Positions 35,604-44,051 of a DNA stretch of 64,000 nucleotides are shown here, piece after piece. The notes under the pieces were generated by a model. It saw nothing but the letters and a program-made list of their open reading frames with translations, ran no database searches and had not been told where the DNA came from. Source of the DNA: Paracoccus chinensis (GTDB taxonomy: Bacteria; Pseudomonadota; Alphaproteobacteria; Rhodobacterales; Rhodobacteraceae); NCBI RefSeq assembly GCF_900102885.1, contig NZ_FNGE01000002.1, positions 62,001 to 126,000 of the forward strand. Reading direction: 5' to 3'. Both the position numbers and the translations under genes were made by a program. How positions within the stretch are numbered: position 1 is the stretch's first letter; each line of letters starts with the position of its first letter.

Positions 35604-36500
35604 ATGGACTGGGACGACCTCCGCATCTTCCTGGCCGTCGCGCGCGAGGAATCGCTGTCCCGCGCGGGCCGGCGGCTGGGGATGGACGCCTCGACCGTGG
35701 GGCGGCGCGTGGCGCGGCTGGAAACCGCGCTGGGCCGGGTGCTGTTCGCCAAGACCCCGCAGGGCTACGCGGTGACCCCCGAAGGCGCGGCGCTGGTCCC
35801 CCATGCCGAGGCCGCGGAGGTGGCGGCGCAGGCGGCGGCCGAGGCCCTCACCCAGGGGGGGCTGACGGGGCAGCTGCGGATCGGCGCGCCGGACGGCTGC
35901 GCCAACTACCTGATGCCGCAACTGGCCGCCCGGCTGATGGATGAGCATCCTGGGCTGGAAATCCAGATCGTCGCCCTGCCGCGCGTCTTCAACCTGTCCC
36001 GGCGCGAAGCCGACATGGCCATCGCCGTCAGCCGCCCGCAGACGGGCCGGGCGGCGATCCAGAAGGTCGCCGATTACCGCCTGCATCTGGCCGGGCACGC
36101 CGACTACCTCGACCGCCACCCGCCGATCCTCGGCCCCGCGGACCTCAGGGGGCACCGGATGATCGGCTATATCCCCGAGATGATCTTCGACCGCGAACTC
36201 GACTACCTGTCGGAAACAGGGGCGGACCATGCGGCGCTGTCGTCGAACTCGGTCAGCGTGCAGATGCAGGCGATCCGGGCCGGGGCGGGGCTGGGAATCG
36301 TCCACGACTTCGCTATCCCCTTTGCGCCGGGGGTGCGGCGGGTGCTGTCCGACCGGATCGCGCTGACCCGGTCCTTCTGGCTGCTTCGCCCGGCCGACGA
36401 CCGCCGCTCGGCCCGGCTGAACCGCCTGGCCGAGGCGGTGGCGCTGGGCCTGCGCCGCGAGGTGGCGCGGCTTGAATCGCTGGTCGACGCGCAGGGTTGA
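35604..36500 (+). CDS. LysR-family transcriptional regulator
   Basis: A 298-residue regulator. The N-terminal winged helix is MDWDDLRIFLAVAREESLSRAGRRLGMDASTVGRRVARLE in pattern, with the usual LysR recognition helix, and the rest is a periplasmic-binding-type effector domain. It is divergent from mmsA with a short gap, so it may control valine catabolism; the known MmsR regulators are AraC-type, so this would be a different arrangement. Effector unknown. Confidence 0.9.
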   Translation: MDWDDLRIFLAVAREESLSRAGRRLGMDASTVGRRVARLETALGRVLFAKTPQGYAVTPEGAALVPHAEAAEVAAQAAAEALTQGGLTGQLRIGAPDGCANYLMPQLAARLMDEHPGLEIQIVALPRVFNLSRREADMAIAVSRPQTGRAAIQKVADYRLHLAGHADYLDRHPPILGPADLRGHRMIGYIPEMIFDRELDYLSETGADHAALSSNSVSVQMQAIRAGAGLGIVHDFAIPFAPGVRRVLSDRIALTRSFWLLRPADDRRSARLNRLAEAVALGLRREVARLESLVDAQG

Positions 36501-36557
36501 CGAAACGATCCGTCGCGGCAACGCTGGGTGGTGACACGAACACCAAGGGGTCCCGCC

Positions 36558-36998
36558 ATGATCGTGAAGCAGATCCTCGCCATGAAGTCCGGTCCCGACG
36601 AGATCGTGACGATCCGGCCCGACACCACTGTCGCCGAGGCGGCGCGGCTGCTGTCGGAACGCCGGATCGGCGCGGTGGTCGTGTCCTCGGACGGACGCAA
36701 GGCCGAGGGCATCCTGTCCGAGCGTGACATCGTGCGCGAACTGGGCCGTTCGGGCGCCGAGGTGCTGGAGCGCACGGCCAGCGAGATGATGACCCGCAAG
36801 GTCAGCACCTGCGTCTGCGCCGACGACGCGCTCGAGGTGCTGGAGCGGATGACCCAAGGGCGCTTCCGTCACCTGCCGGTGGTGGACGACAAGGGCGAGA
36901 TGCTGGGGGTCGTGTCCATCGGGGACGTGGTGTTCGGGCGCCTCAAGGAACTGAACGCCGAAAAAGAGGCGCTGACCGGGATGATCATGGGCAACTGA
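36558..36998 (+). CDS. CBS-domain pair protein
   Basis: A 146-residue stand-alone Bateman module. First CBS motif: TIRPDTTVAEAARLLSERRI through ILSERDIVREL; second: TCVCADDALEVLERMTQGRF through GVVSIGDVVFGRL. Such proteins bind adenosine nucleotides, but no partner domain is attached, so its role is open. ATG 36558 has AAGGGG nine bases upstream. Confidence 0.88.
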   Translation: MIVKQILAMKSGPDEIVTIRPDTTVAEAARLLSERRIGAVVVSSDGRKAEGILSERDIVRELGRSGAEVLERTASEMMTRKVSTCVCADDALEVLERMTQGRFRHLPVVDDKGEMLGVVSIGDVVFGRLKELNAEKEALTGMIMGN

Positions 36999-37081
36999 GG
37001 CCCTGCCGCTGCATTGCAGCGCTTGCAAAGCGGCGGCGTTTCGGTTTGCGTTCCTGACGGAACCGTGAACGGAGCAGACCC

Positions 37082-37600
37082 ATGCGGATCGGCCTTTATC
37101 CTGGCACCTTCGACCCGATCACGCTGGGCCATGTGGACATCATCCAGCGCGCGGCGACCCTTGTGGACCGCCTTGTGATCGGCGTGGCCATCAACCGCGA
37201 CAAGGGCCCGCTGTTCTCGCTGGAGGAACGCGTGGCCATGGTCCACGCGGAATGCGACGCCATCGGCCAGGCGCGCGGGGTCGAGATCGTGGTTCATCCC
37301 TTCGAGAACCTGCTGATCGACTGCGCCCGCGACGTGGGCGCCAGCGTCATCGTGCGCGGCCTGCGGGCGGTGGCCGACTTCGAATATGAATTCCAGATGG
37401 TCGGCATGAACCGCGCGCTGGACGCCAGCGTGGAAACCGTCTTCCTGATGGCCGACGCCCGGCGGCAGGCCATCGCCTCGAAGCTGGTGAAGGAGATCGC
37501 GCGGCTGGGGGGCGACGTGTCCAAGTTCGTCACCCCCGCCGTGAACCAGGCACTGCGCGCCCGCTATGCGGCGGCCCCGGCCGAAAGGAAGGCGGGATGA
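37082..37600 (+). CDS. coaD: Phosphopantetheine adenylyltransferase
   Basis: A 172-residue nucleotidyltransferase of coenzyme A synthesis. YPGTFDPITLGHVD carries the (H/T)xGH nucleotide motif at residues 14-17, RGLRAVADFEYEFQM and the late RQAIASKLVKEIARLGGD are family blocks. It starts with ATG 37082 and overlaps the following membrane-protein gene by four bases. Confidence 0.96.
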   Translation: MRIGLYPGTFDPITLGHVDIIQRAATLVDRLVIGVAINRDKGPLFSLEERVAMVHAECDAIGQARGVEIVVHPFENLLIDCARDVGASVIVRGLRAVADFEYEFQMVGMNRALDASVETVFLMADARRQAIASKLVKEIARLGGDVSKFVTPAVNQALRARYAAAPAERKAG

Positions 37601-38553
37601 GCGATCCGGGCGTTCCGAGGCCGCAGCCGATCCCCGACCCGACCCGGCCGCCGATGCCCGACCCGGCGCCGGACCCCGCGCCCGGCCCCGCCGGGGCGCG
37701 CCGCGTGAACTTCACCCGGCTGACCAGCTACGACGAGCCGGGAATGCCCTACCGCCCCGGCTCGGTCCGCGACGACATCACCCCCGACGCCATTCCCACG
37801 CCCGCGCTGGTCGGCTTGGAGGCCATTGTCGAGTCGCTGCGCGCGGGCTGGTCCGACTTTCAGCGCGCGCCCGCCTTCGGCCTGTTCTTCGCGGGATTCT
37901 ACGTGCTGGGCGGGCTGGTGCTGACCGCCGTCGCCACCGCCTCGGGGCAGGAATGGTGGCTGATGCCCTTTGTGGTGGGCTTTCCGCTGATCGCCCCCTT
38001 CGCGGCTGTGGGCCTGTACGAGGTCAGCCGCCGGATCGAGGCCGGGCTGCCGCTCGACTGGCCGGGCGTGCTGGGCGCGGTCTTCGCGCAGAAGGACCGG
38101 CAGGTGCCGTCGATGGCCATGGCGATCCTGCTGATGTTCATGTTCTGGGTCTTTGTCGCCCACACGATCTTCGCGGTCTTCATGGGCATCCAGTCGCTGA
38201 CCAACATCACCACCTCGCCCGAGATCCTGCTGACGGGCCGCGGCCTGACGATGCTGGCGCTGGGAACGGTGATCGGCGCGGGCTTTGCCGCGGCGCTTTT
38301 CGGCATGACCGTGGGGGGGCTGCCCCTGATCCTCGACCGCGAGGTGGACCTGGTCAGCGCCATCATCGCCAGCTTCGACGCGGTGACCTCGAATGCGCTG
38401 GTGATGCTCGCCTGGGCGCTGGTGATCGCGCTGATCCTGTTCGCCGGGATCGCGCCGCTGTTTTTGGGGCTCTTCATCGCCCTGCCGGTGCTGGGCCATG
38501 CCAGCTGGCACATGTACCGCCACCTACTGCCCCCCGAGGACGACGAGGGCTGA
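37597..38553 (+). CDS. DUF2189 membrane protein
   Basis: A 318-residue membrane protein coupled to coaD by an ATGA overlap. The first 45 residues are a proline-rich, probably cytoplasmic tail (repeated PDP, PAP). About six membrane helices follow, including LFFAGFYVLGGLVLTAVATA and the late WALVIALILFAGIAPLFLG. The pattern and RAGWSDFQRAP fit DUF2189, whose function is not known. Pairing with coaD does not point to a shared pathway. Confidence 0.82.
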   Translation: MSDPGVPRPQPIPDPTRPPMPDPAPDPAPGPAGARRVNFTRLTSYDEPGMPYRPGSVRDDITPDAIPTPALVGLEAIVESLRAGWSDFQRAPAFGLFFAGFYVLGGLVLTAVATASGQEWWLMPFVVGFPLIAPFAAVGLYEVSRRIEAGLPLDWPGVLGAVFAQKDRQVPSMAMAILLMFMFWVFVAHTIFAVFMGIQSLTNITTSPEILLTGRGLTMLALGTVIGAGFAAALFGMTVGGLPLILDREVDLVSAIIASFDAVTSNALVMLAWALVIALILFAGIAPLFLGLFIALPVLGHASWHMYRHLLPPEDDEG

Positions 38554-38563
38554 AACGAAAACA

Positions 38564-38581
38564 GGCGCCCGCAGGGGCGCC
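38564..38581 (-). terminator. Terminator for the bactofilin operon
   Basis: GGCGCCC (38564-38570) pairs with GGGCGCC (38575-38581). On the minus strand the hairpin is followed by TGTTTTCGTTTC, a fair T-rich tail, so it likely ends the bactofilin transcript; it also lies 11 bases past the DUF2189 stop on the other strand. Confidence 0.65.
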
Positions 38582-38605
38582 CGTCCGTACCCGCTCTCGG
38601 GAAAA

Positions 38606-39103
38606 TCAGTCGTCCAGATCGACCGGCTGGGGTGGCGCCAGCTTCGGCGTGATGCCGTTGCCCAGCGGGTCTTCCTGCCGCTGGACCGAGCCTTCGAAAT
38701 GCGCGCCCGACTCGATGGCGATGGTCTTGTGGACGATGTCGCCCTCCACCCGCGCGGTGGCCGACAGGCGCACCTTGAGGCCCCGGACGCGGCCCACGAC
38801 GCGGCCGTTCACGATGATCTCGTCGGCCACGATCTCGCCCCGGATGGTGGCGCTTTCGCCGACCGTCAGCTGGTGGGCGCGGATGTCGCCTTCCACCACG
38901 CCCTCGATCTGGGCGTCGCCCTGGGTCGTGATGTTGCCCTTGACCGTCAGGTCGCTGGACAGGACCGAGGGGCCGGAGCGCGCGCGCATCGGCTGGGGAG
39001 CTGCGGGAAAGTCAGGCTTGGTGTCCATCACGGGCCGGTTCACTTCGGAGTCCTGGGTAAAGGCCCGAGGGCCGGGTTCTGTGACGCGGGTCTTAGAAAA
39101 CAT
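38606..39103 (-). CDS. Bactofilin (polymer-forming cytoskeletal protein)
   Basis: A 165-residue protein. The middle (about residues 45-140) is a right-handed beta-helix of bactofilin repeats: LTVKGNITTQGDAQIEGVVEG, GESATIRGEIVADEIIVNG and ARVEGDIVHKTIAIESGA in pattern. Flanking ends are Pro-rich and disordered. It overlaps the upstream M23 endopeptidase gene by 11 bases; bactofilin genes often pair with M23 peptidases that shape the cell wall. Confidence 0.93.
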   Translation of the reverse strand: MFSKTRVTEPGPRAFTQDSEVNRPVMDTKPDFPAAPQPMRARSGPSVLSSDLTVKGNITTQGDAQIEGVVEGDIRAHQLTVGESATIRGEIVADEIIVNGRVVGRVRGLKVRLSATARVEGDIVHKTIAIESGAHFEGSVQRQEDPLGNGITPKLAPPQPVDLDD

Positions 39104-40328
39104 TCTGTGCGGCCTTGATGAAGCTCATGGGGTTCACGGCCTTACCGTCCACGCGCACTTCATAATGCAGATGCGGTCCGGTCGAGCGGCCGGTATTGCC
39201 CATATCACCGATCAGGCTGTTGCGCGAGACTTTCTGGCCCACTTTCACCCGGATCTTGGACAGGTGGCCATAGCGCGTCTCGGTCCCCAGCTCGTGCTGG
39301 ATCTTGATCAGGTTGCCATAGCCGCGCTGCCAGCCGGCATAGGTCACGACACCGTCGCCGGTGGCGAAGATGGCGGTGCCCACGGGGCCCGCCATGTCGA
39401 TGCCCTGGTGCGCGCGGCCCCAGCGCTTGCCGAAGCCCGAGGTGAAGCGGAACGCCGACTTGACCGGCATCGCCAGCGGCAGCTTGCTGACGGCGATCTT
39501 GTAGTCCTTGACCTTGCCCAGCGAGACCATGACCTCGCTCGCGCGGGCCTCGGATTCGGTGATCGCCGCATTGCCGCGCGACGAATAGCCCATGGGCGTC
39601 AGCGGGCCGCCGGTGCCCTCGTAACCCTCGCGGACGGTCGCCAGAAGCTGCTCGCTGTCCACGCCGACCTGCTTGAACATCTCGTCCAGCGGCTTGACCG
39701 AGGCTTCGACGGCTTCCTCGAGCTGGGCGAAGATCTCCTCGTTGCGGGCGATCATGGCGTCGCGCTCGACAGCCATCGCCTCGGCCGTGCGGACGGCCTG
39801 GTCGGCGCGCATGGCGGCGGCGCTGCGTTCGGCGGCGGCGGTCTTCAGCTCGTCCGACAGGACGCCCAGGGCGGCCGACATCTCCTCGGCGCGCGCGGCC
39901 TGGGGCAGGGCGCCGGATGCCTGGGCCTCGGCTTCGGCCAACTGCCGGCGCGTGTCCTGCGCCTCGGCCAGGGCGTCGTGCAGCGAGGCCTGGACCGCGC
40001 CGATGCCGCTTTCCAGCTCGCGCCGCTTTTCTTCCGACGCCAGCAGTTGCGACTGCATGGCCGAGATCTGGTCCAGCGCGGCGGTAAAGCGCGTCTGCGC
40101 GGCCGTGGCGTCGGCCGCGCGGGCGTCGCGCTCGGCGACCAGCTGCGCAAGCTCGCCTTCAAGGGCCGCCGTTGTGGTGCGCGGGCCGGTGGCGTCCAGC
40201 GCCAGGATCGAGGTGGCCACCGCAGCCCAGCCGAAGGCCATCACCGTGCCGACCCGGCGCACCATCGGGCGGCGGGGCGCAGCCACAGGAGTATCGGTTG
40301 CGGAACGGAGAGAAGCCGATCGCGTCAT
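39093..40328 (-). CDS. M23 metallopeptidase (LytM-like), partner of bactofilin
   Basis: A 411-residue cell-envelope protein. A basic N-terminus and one membrane helix (VGTVMAFGWAAVATSILALD) anchor it. A long Ala/Glu/Arg coiled coil spans about residues 55-215, then the M23 domain: RWGRAHQGIDMAG (zinc His and Asp), TRYGHLSKI and HLHYEVRVDG (HxH). It should cut peptide cross-links or activate hydrolases. ATG 40328 is chosen since it directly precedes the membrane segment; an earlier in-frame ATG near 40403 is possible. Confidence 0.9.
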   Translation of the reverse strand: MTRSASLRSATDTPVAAPRRPMVRRVGTVMAFGWAAVATSILALDATGPRTTTAALEGELAQLVAERDARAADATAAQTRFTAALDQISAMQSQLLASEEKRRELESGIGAVQASLHDALAEAQDTRRQLAEAEAQASGALPQAARAEEMSAALGVLSDELKTAAAERSAAAMRADQAVRTAEAMAVERDAMIARNEEIFAQLEEAVEASVKPLDEMFKQVGVDSEQLLATVREGYEGTGGPLTPMGYSSRGNAAITESEARASEVMVSLGKVKDYKIAVSKLPLAMPVKSAFRFTSGFGKRWGRAHQGIDMAGPVGTAIFATGDGVVTYAGWQRGYGNLIKIQHELGTETRYGHLSKIRVKVGQKVSRNSLIGDMGNTGRSTGPHLHYEVRVDGKAVNPMSFIKAAQNVF

Positions 40329-40456
40329 GGGGTGATCCAGTCGTGAGAGGCCGAGGCCAAGGCCTCGAGGTTGCGGCTTGCTAACGGAAACCGTGGCGCG
40401 CATGCAACGCTTGCAGAAATCTTTGCATTCTGGTCGGCGGAACCTCGCCCAATGCG

Positions 40457-40480
40457 GCGGAAAGGGTGGAACCTTTCCGC
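40457..40480 (-). terminator. Hairpin downstream of the ScfR-type regulator
   Basis: GCGGAAAGG (40457-40465) and CCTTTCCGC (40472-40480) form a perfect 9-bp stem with a 6-base loop, 39 bases past the regulator stop. No T-run follows on the minus strand, so strength is unknown. Confidence 0.45.
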
Positions 40481-40518
40481 GCAAACCCGCCATTGCGACG
40501 ATGGCAGCCCTTGCCGAC

Positions 40519-41916
40519 TCAGGCGATCGCGTAGGGCAGTGGGCCGGTGCGGTCGCCCGGGATCGTCACCTTCCGGTCGATCGGAGGGACGGAACGCTGG
40601 TGGCAATCCTGCCGCGGGCAGATGCGGCAACTGACGCCGATCTGCTCGTAACCCGCCGGGTTCGCGACATCCAGGTCATCGGCATAGGTCAGTTCGCGCG
40701 CATGGGCGATCTCGACCCCCAGGCAGATGGCGAAGCGGCGCACGGGCGCGCGGAAGGCGCCGCCGGGCTTGGACACCTCGCGCGACAGGCACAGGTAGCG
40801 CACCCCGTCGGGCGTCTGCGCGAGCTGGCGCAGGAACTGGCCCGGCGTCTCGAAGGCGCGATGGACGTTCCACAGGGGGCAGGCGCCGCCGAAGCGCGCG
40901 AATTGCAGGCGCGTGGCGGAATGGCGCTTGGTGATCGTGCCCGCCTGGTCGACGCGGACGAAGAAGAAGGGGAGGCCGCGTTCCCCCGCCCGTTGCAGGG
41001 TGGAGAGCCGATGCGCCACCTGCTCCAGCGAGGCGCCAAAGAGATGCGCGAGCCGTTCAAGGTCGTGCCGTTCCGCCCGCGCCGCCGAAAGGAAGCTGCG
41101 GTAAGGCAGAAGCGCCGCACCGGCGAAGTAGTTGGCCAGCCCCAGCCGCGCGATGTCCCTTGCCGCCTCGCTGCGGAAGCGGGCCAGATCCAGCGTCGCG
41201 TCCAGCAGTTCGGCCCGGGTTTCCCGCGCGACAAGGTTCAGCAGCTGGAAGACCTGCGTCGCGGGGTCCGCCACCGCGTTCAGCGTGATCACCTCGCCAT
41301 CGCGCCGGAAGACCGATCCGGGCGGCAGTTCGGCGGTGCGCACGGAAATGCCACGTTCCGCCAGCGCCGCCAGCGCCCGCTCCATGGGGGGCACGCGCCG
41401 TCCCTCGGGGCAGGCGAAGCGTTCGGCGGCGCGGTCCACGGCGTCGATGTAGTTGTCGCAGTAATGGAAGAAGTCGCGCACCTCTTCCCAGGGAGAGGTC
41501 AGCGCATTCTGGCCCGTGGCGCCGATGGCCTCGTCCAGCGCCGCCAGCCGGTCCTGCCCCTCGCGGTGGGCGCGGTAAAGGTCGAGGAAGGCCCGCACCA
41601 GCCCCGGCGTGTTCGAGGCCGCCAGCCGCATGTCGGCCAGCGTCGGCGCATCGTCGAACAGCGGATCGGCCAGCGCCTCGGCCAGGTCCACCACCATCCG
41701 GTCCGCGTCGCCCGCCGCCAGCGCGCCGACGTCCACCGAGAATTCGGACGCGAGCCGCAGCAGCACCCCGGCCGAGACGGGGCGGTGATTGTTCTCCATC
41801 TGGCTGAGATAGGGCAGCGAGACGCCCAGCCGGTCGGCGAAGACCCGCTGCGTCAGCCCGTGGCGGTTGCGCGTCTCGCGCAGCGAGGCCCCGGCATAGA
41901 TCTTGTGGCTGGCCAT
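40519..41916 (-). CDS. ScfR-family transcriptional regulator (XRE HTH plus DUF2083)
   Basis: A 465-residue regulator. An XRE helix-turn-helix lies at residues 6-60 (LRETRNRHGLTQRVFADRLG, SQMENNHRPVS). An IrrE/DUF955-like middle part follows, and the C-terminal DUF2083 domain ends in the conserved cysteine motif CRICPRQDCHQR. This architecture defines the short-chain fatty acyl-CoA regulators (RamB, PrpR, PccR, MccR). Specific ligand unknown. AGGAGGG precedes ATG 41916. TTTGCAAA repeats just upstream suggest autoregulation. Confidence 0.9.
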   Translation of the reverse strand: MASHKIYAGASLRETRNRHGLTQRVFADRLGVSLPYLSQMENNHRPVSAGVLLRLASEFSVDVGALAAGDADRMVVDLAEALADPLFDDAPTLADMRLAASNTPGLVRAFLDLYRAHREGQDRLAALDEAIGATGQNALTSPWEEVRDFFHYCDNYIDAVDRAAERFACPEGRRVPPMERALAALAERGISVRTAELPPGSVFRRDGEVITLNAVADPATQVFQLLNLVARETRAELLDATLDLARFRSEAARDIARLGLANYFAGAALLPYRSFLSAARAERHDLERLAHLFGASLEQVAHRLSTLQRAGERGLPFFFVRVDQAGTITKRHSATRLQFARFGGACPLWNVHRAFETPGQFLRQLAQTPDGVRYLCLSREVSKPGGAFRAPVRRFAICLGVEIAHARELTYADDLDVANPAGYEQIGVSCRICPRQDCHQRSVPPIDRKVTIPGDRTGPLPYAIA

Positions 41917-41936
41917 CGGTCCCTCCTGCCGCGTCG

Positions 41937-41963
41937 TTTGCAAAATCGTCGAGGATTTGCAAA
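41937..41963. promoter_or_regulatory. Double TTTGCAAA operator upstream of the ScfR gene
   Basis: Two perfect 8-bp palindromes TTTGCAAA (41937-41944 and 41956-41963) are spaced by 11 bases (19 bases centre to centre, about two helical turns). A partial third copy, CGCAAATGC, follows. ScfR-type regulators such as RamB and PccR bind TTTGCAAA-like sites, so this is probably the autoregulatory operator, 20-47 bases before the start codon. Confidence 0.72.
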
Positions 41964-42071
41964 CGCAAATGCAGGATGGCGTTCAGATCGGCTGTGCATG
42001 GCCTGTGCATCGCTCGTGCATCAGGTGCACGGTCCTTGGAAGACGGTAGGGTGCGTGCCTTGCACGCACCG

Positions 42072-42428
42072 TCACCCCCAGTCGTGGAACACGAACCAGG
42101 CGCCCGCGCAGATCAGCCCGAAGCCGACGGCGTGTTGCCAGCCGAGCCGCTCGCCGAGGTAGAGCCACGAGAAGCCCGCGAAGACGGTCAGGCTGATGAC
42201 CTCCTGGATGGTCTTCAGCTGGGCCGCGCTGAAATGCCCGTGACCGATGCGGTTGGCGGGCACCTGCAGGACGTATTCGAAGAAGGCGATGCCCCAGCTG
42301 ACCAGGATCACCGTGACCAGCGGCGCCGTCTTGAACTTGAGATGCCCGTACCAGGCCAGCGTCATGAACAGGTTCGACGCGACCAGCAGACCAATGGTGA
42401 CGACAGGGACGGGCAGGCTCAGCCCCAT
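42072..42428 (-). CDS. DUF486 (DMT-superfamily) membrane protein
   Basis: A 118-residue membrane protein with four helices. MTLAWYGHLK, WGIAFFEYVLQVPANRIG and the closing GFGLICAGAWFVF are typical of DUF486, a short relative of the drug/metabolite transporter fold. No substrate is known. It begins ten bases inside the end of dnaB and may be co-transcribed with it. Confidence 0.88.
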   Translation of the reverse strand: MGLSLPVPVVTIGLLVASNLFMTLAWYGHLKFKTAPLVTVILVSWGIAFFEYVLQVPANRIGHGHFSAAQLKTIQEVISLTVFAGFSWLYLGERLGWQHAVGFGLICAGAWFVFHDWG

Positions 42429-43912
42429 TGCTGGACGTGGTGGCGTTCCAGGTTGCCGAAGCGGGTGAAGCGGCCCTCGAAGCTGAGCTCGACCGAGCCG
42501 ATGGGCCCGTGGCGCTGCTTGCCGATGATGACCTCGGCCTTGCCATGGACCTGTTCCATCAGCTTCTGCCAGTCGGCCATCTTGTCGAGGTCGTGGTCCG
42601 AGGGCTTCTCGCGCTCGCGGTAGTATTCCTCACGGAAGACGAACATCACGATGTCGGCGTCCTGCTCGATCGAGCCGGATTCGCGCAGGTCGGAAAGCTG
42701 CGGGCGCTTGTCCTCGCGGCTTTCGACCTGACGGCTTAGCTGCGACAGCGCGATCACCGGGATGTTCAGCTCCTTGGCGATGGCCTTGAGCCCCTGGGTG
42801 ATCTCGCTCACCTCGTTCACGCGGCTGTCCTTGGCCGAGGCCGCGCGCAGAAGCTGCAGGTAGTCCACGATCAGCAGGTCGAGCCCCATGGTCCGCTTCA
42901 GCTTGCGGGCGCGGGCGGCTAGCTGGTTGATCGGCAGGGCGGGCGTGTCATCGATGTACAGCGGGCAGTTCTGCAGCGCGTGGGCGGCTTCGACGAAGCG
43001 GCGGAACTCCTCTTCGGACAGTTCGCCCCGGCGGATCAGTTCGCTGGGCACCTCGGCGGCTTCGGACAGGATCCGGGCGGCTAGCTGCTCGGCCGACATT
43101 TCCAGCGAGAAGAAGCCGACGACGCCGCCGTCCACCGTGCCCCGGCTGCCGTCGGGCAGATCGCCCATCCGGTGCGCCTTGGCGACGTTGAAGGCGATGT
43201 TGGTGGCCAGCGAGGTCTTCCCCATCGAGGGGCGCCCGGCGAGGATCAGCAGGTCCGACTTGTTGAGGCCGCCCAGCTTGGCGTCGAGGTCGATCAGCCC
43301 GGTCGAGATCCCCGACAGCTTGCCGCCGCGCTGATAGGCGGCGTTTGCGGTTTCCACGGCGCCCGTGACGGCCTGCAGGAAGGACTGGAAGCCGCGCTCG
43401 GCCACGCCCTGCTCGCCCAGCTTGTACAGCGTCTGCTCGGCGGTCTTGATCTGGTCCTCGGCGTCGTCGTCGATGGCGACGGTCGCGGCGCGGGCCGAGA
43501 TTTCCTGCCCCAGCGCGATCAGCTCGCGCCGCAGGGCGAACTCGCGGATCATCCGGGCATAGTCGCGCGCGGCGTAAGAGGACACCGCGGCCCCGGCCAG
43601 GCGTGCGAGATAGGCGGGGCCGCCCAGTTCCTTGAGCCCCGCGTCATGTTCCATGAAGGCCTTGATCGTCACCGGGCTCGCCAGCGCGTTCCGCACGATG
43701 CGCTCGGAACACAGCTCGAAGATGCGGCGGTGGACGGGGTCGTAGAAATGCTCGGCCCGGATGAGGCGGGTGATCGAGTCGAACACGTCGTTGTTGGTCA
43801 GCAGCGCGCCCAGAAGCTGCTGTTCGGCCTCGATCGAGAAGGGCACGGAAGGGATATCGGACTCGTCAGCGGCCGCCGGACGGCGGGGCTCGAGCGCGCG
43901 AAGCTCGTTCAT
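42419..43912 (-). CDS. dnaB: Replicative DNA helicase DnaB
   Basis: A 497-residue hexameric helicase for the replication fork. The N-terminal DnaB domain opens with PFSIEAEQQLLGALLTNNDVF; the RecA-like core has Walker A GRPSMGKTS, Walker B LLIVDYLQLL and ALSQLSRQVESR with the sensor residues. The last 40 residues include the SGSIEQDADIVMF block. Two DnaA boxes lie about 100-125 bases before its start. Confidence 0.96.
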   Translation of the reverse strand: MNELRALEPRRPAAADESDIPSVPFSIEAEQQLLGALLTNNDVFDSITRLIRAEHFYDPVHRRIFELCSERIVRNALASPVTIKAFMEHDAGLKELGGPAYLARLAGAAVSSYAARDYARMIREFALRRELIALGQEISARAATVAIDDDAEDQIKTAEQTLYKLGEQGVAERGFQSFLQAVTGAVETANAAYQRGGKLSGISTGLIDLDAKLGGLNKSDLLILAGRPSMGKTSLATNIAFNVAKAHRMGDLPDGSRGTVDGGVVGFFSLEMSAEQLAARILSEAAEVPSELIRRGELSEEEFRRFVEAAHALQNCPLYIDDTPALPINQLAARARKLKRTMGLDLLIVDYLQLLRAASAKDSRVNEVSEITQGLKAIAKELNIPVIALSQLSRQVESREDKRPQLSDLRESGSIEQDADIVMFVFREEYYREREKPSDHDLDKMADWQKLMEQVHGKAEVIIGKQRHGPIGSVELSFEGRFTRFGNLERHHVQQWG

Positions 43913-44010
43913 CTCATGTCCTCGACTCGGGTGCGCTGACTATCTCACGCCCCGCCGCAGGGGTCCACGATCCCGCCCCGCATCGGCGCGGGACGGATCG
44001 GTGGAAAGCC

Positions 44011-44050
44011 TGTGGATAAGGTATGAACCTGTGGATAACCCTGTGGCTGA
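44011..44050 (-). promoter_or_regulatory. Two perfect DnaA boxes (plus one degenerate) between pyrE and dnaB
   Basis: TGTGGATAA occurs at 44011-44019 and 44030-44038, exact complements of the consensus DnaA box TTATCCACA. A third, TGTGGCTGA (44042-44050), differs at two positions. The perfect copies share the longer context CCTGTGGATAA and are 19 bases apart in the same orientation, on the upstream side of dnaB. They may let DnaA control dnaB expression; the array is too small and lacks an AT-rich unwinding region to be called an origin. Confidence 0.75.
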
Positions 44051-44051
44051 A

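Noticed and set aside
44011..44050. Chromosomal origin of replication
   Set aside because: Only two perfect DnaA boxes, no AT-rich unwinding element and no typical origin neighbours; a regulatory or titration site fits better.
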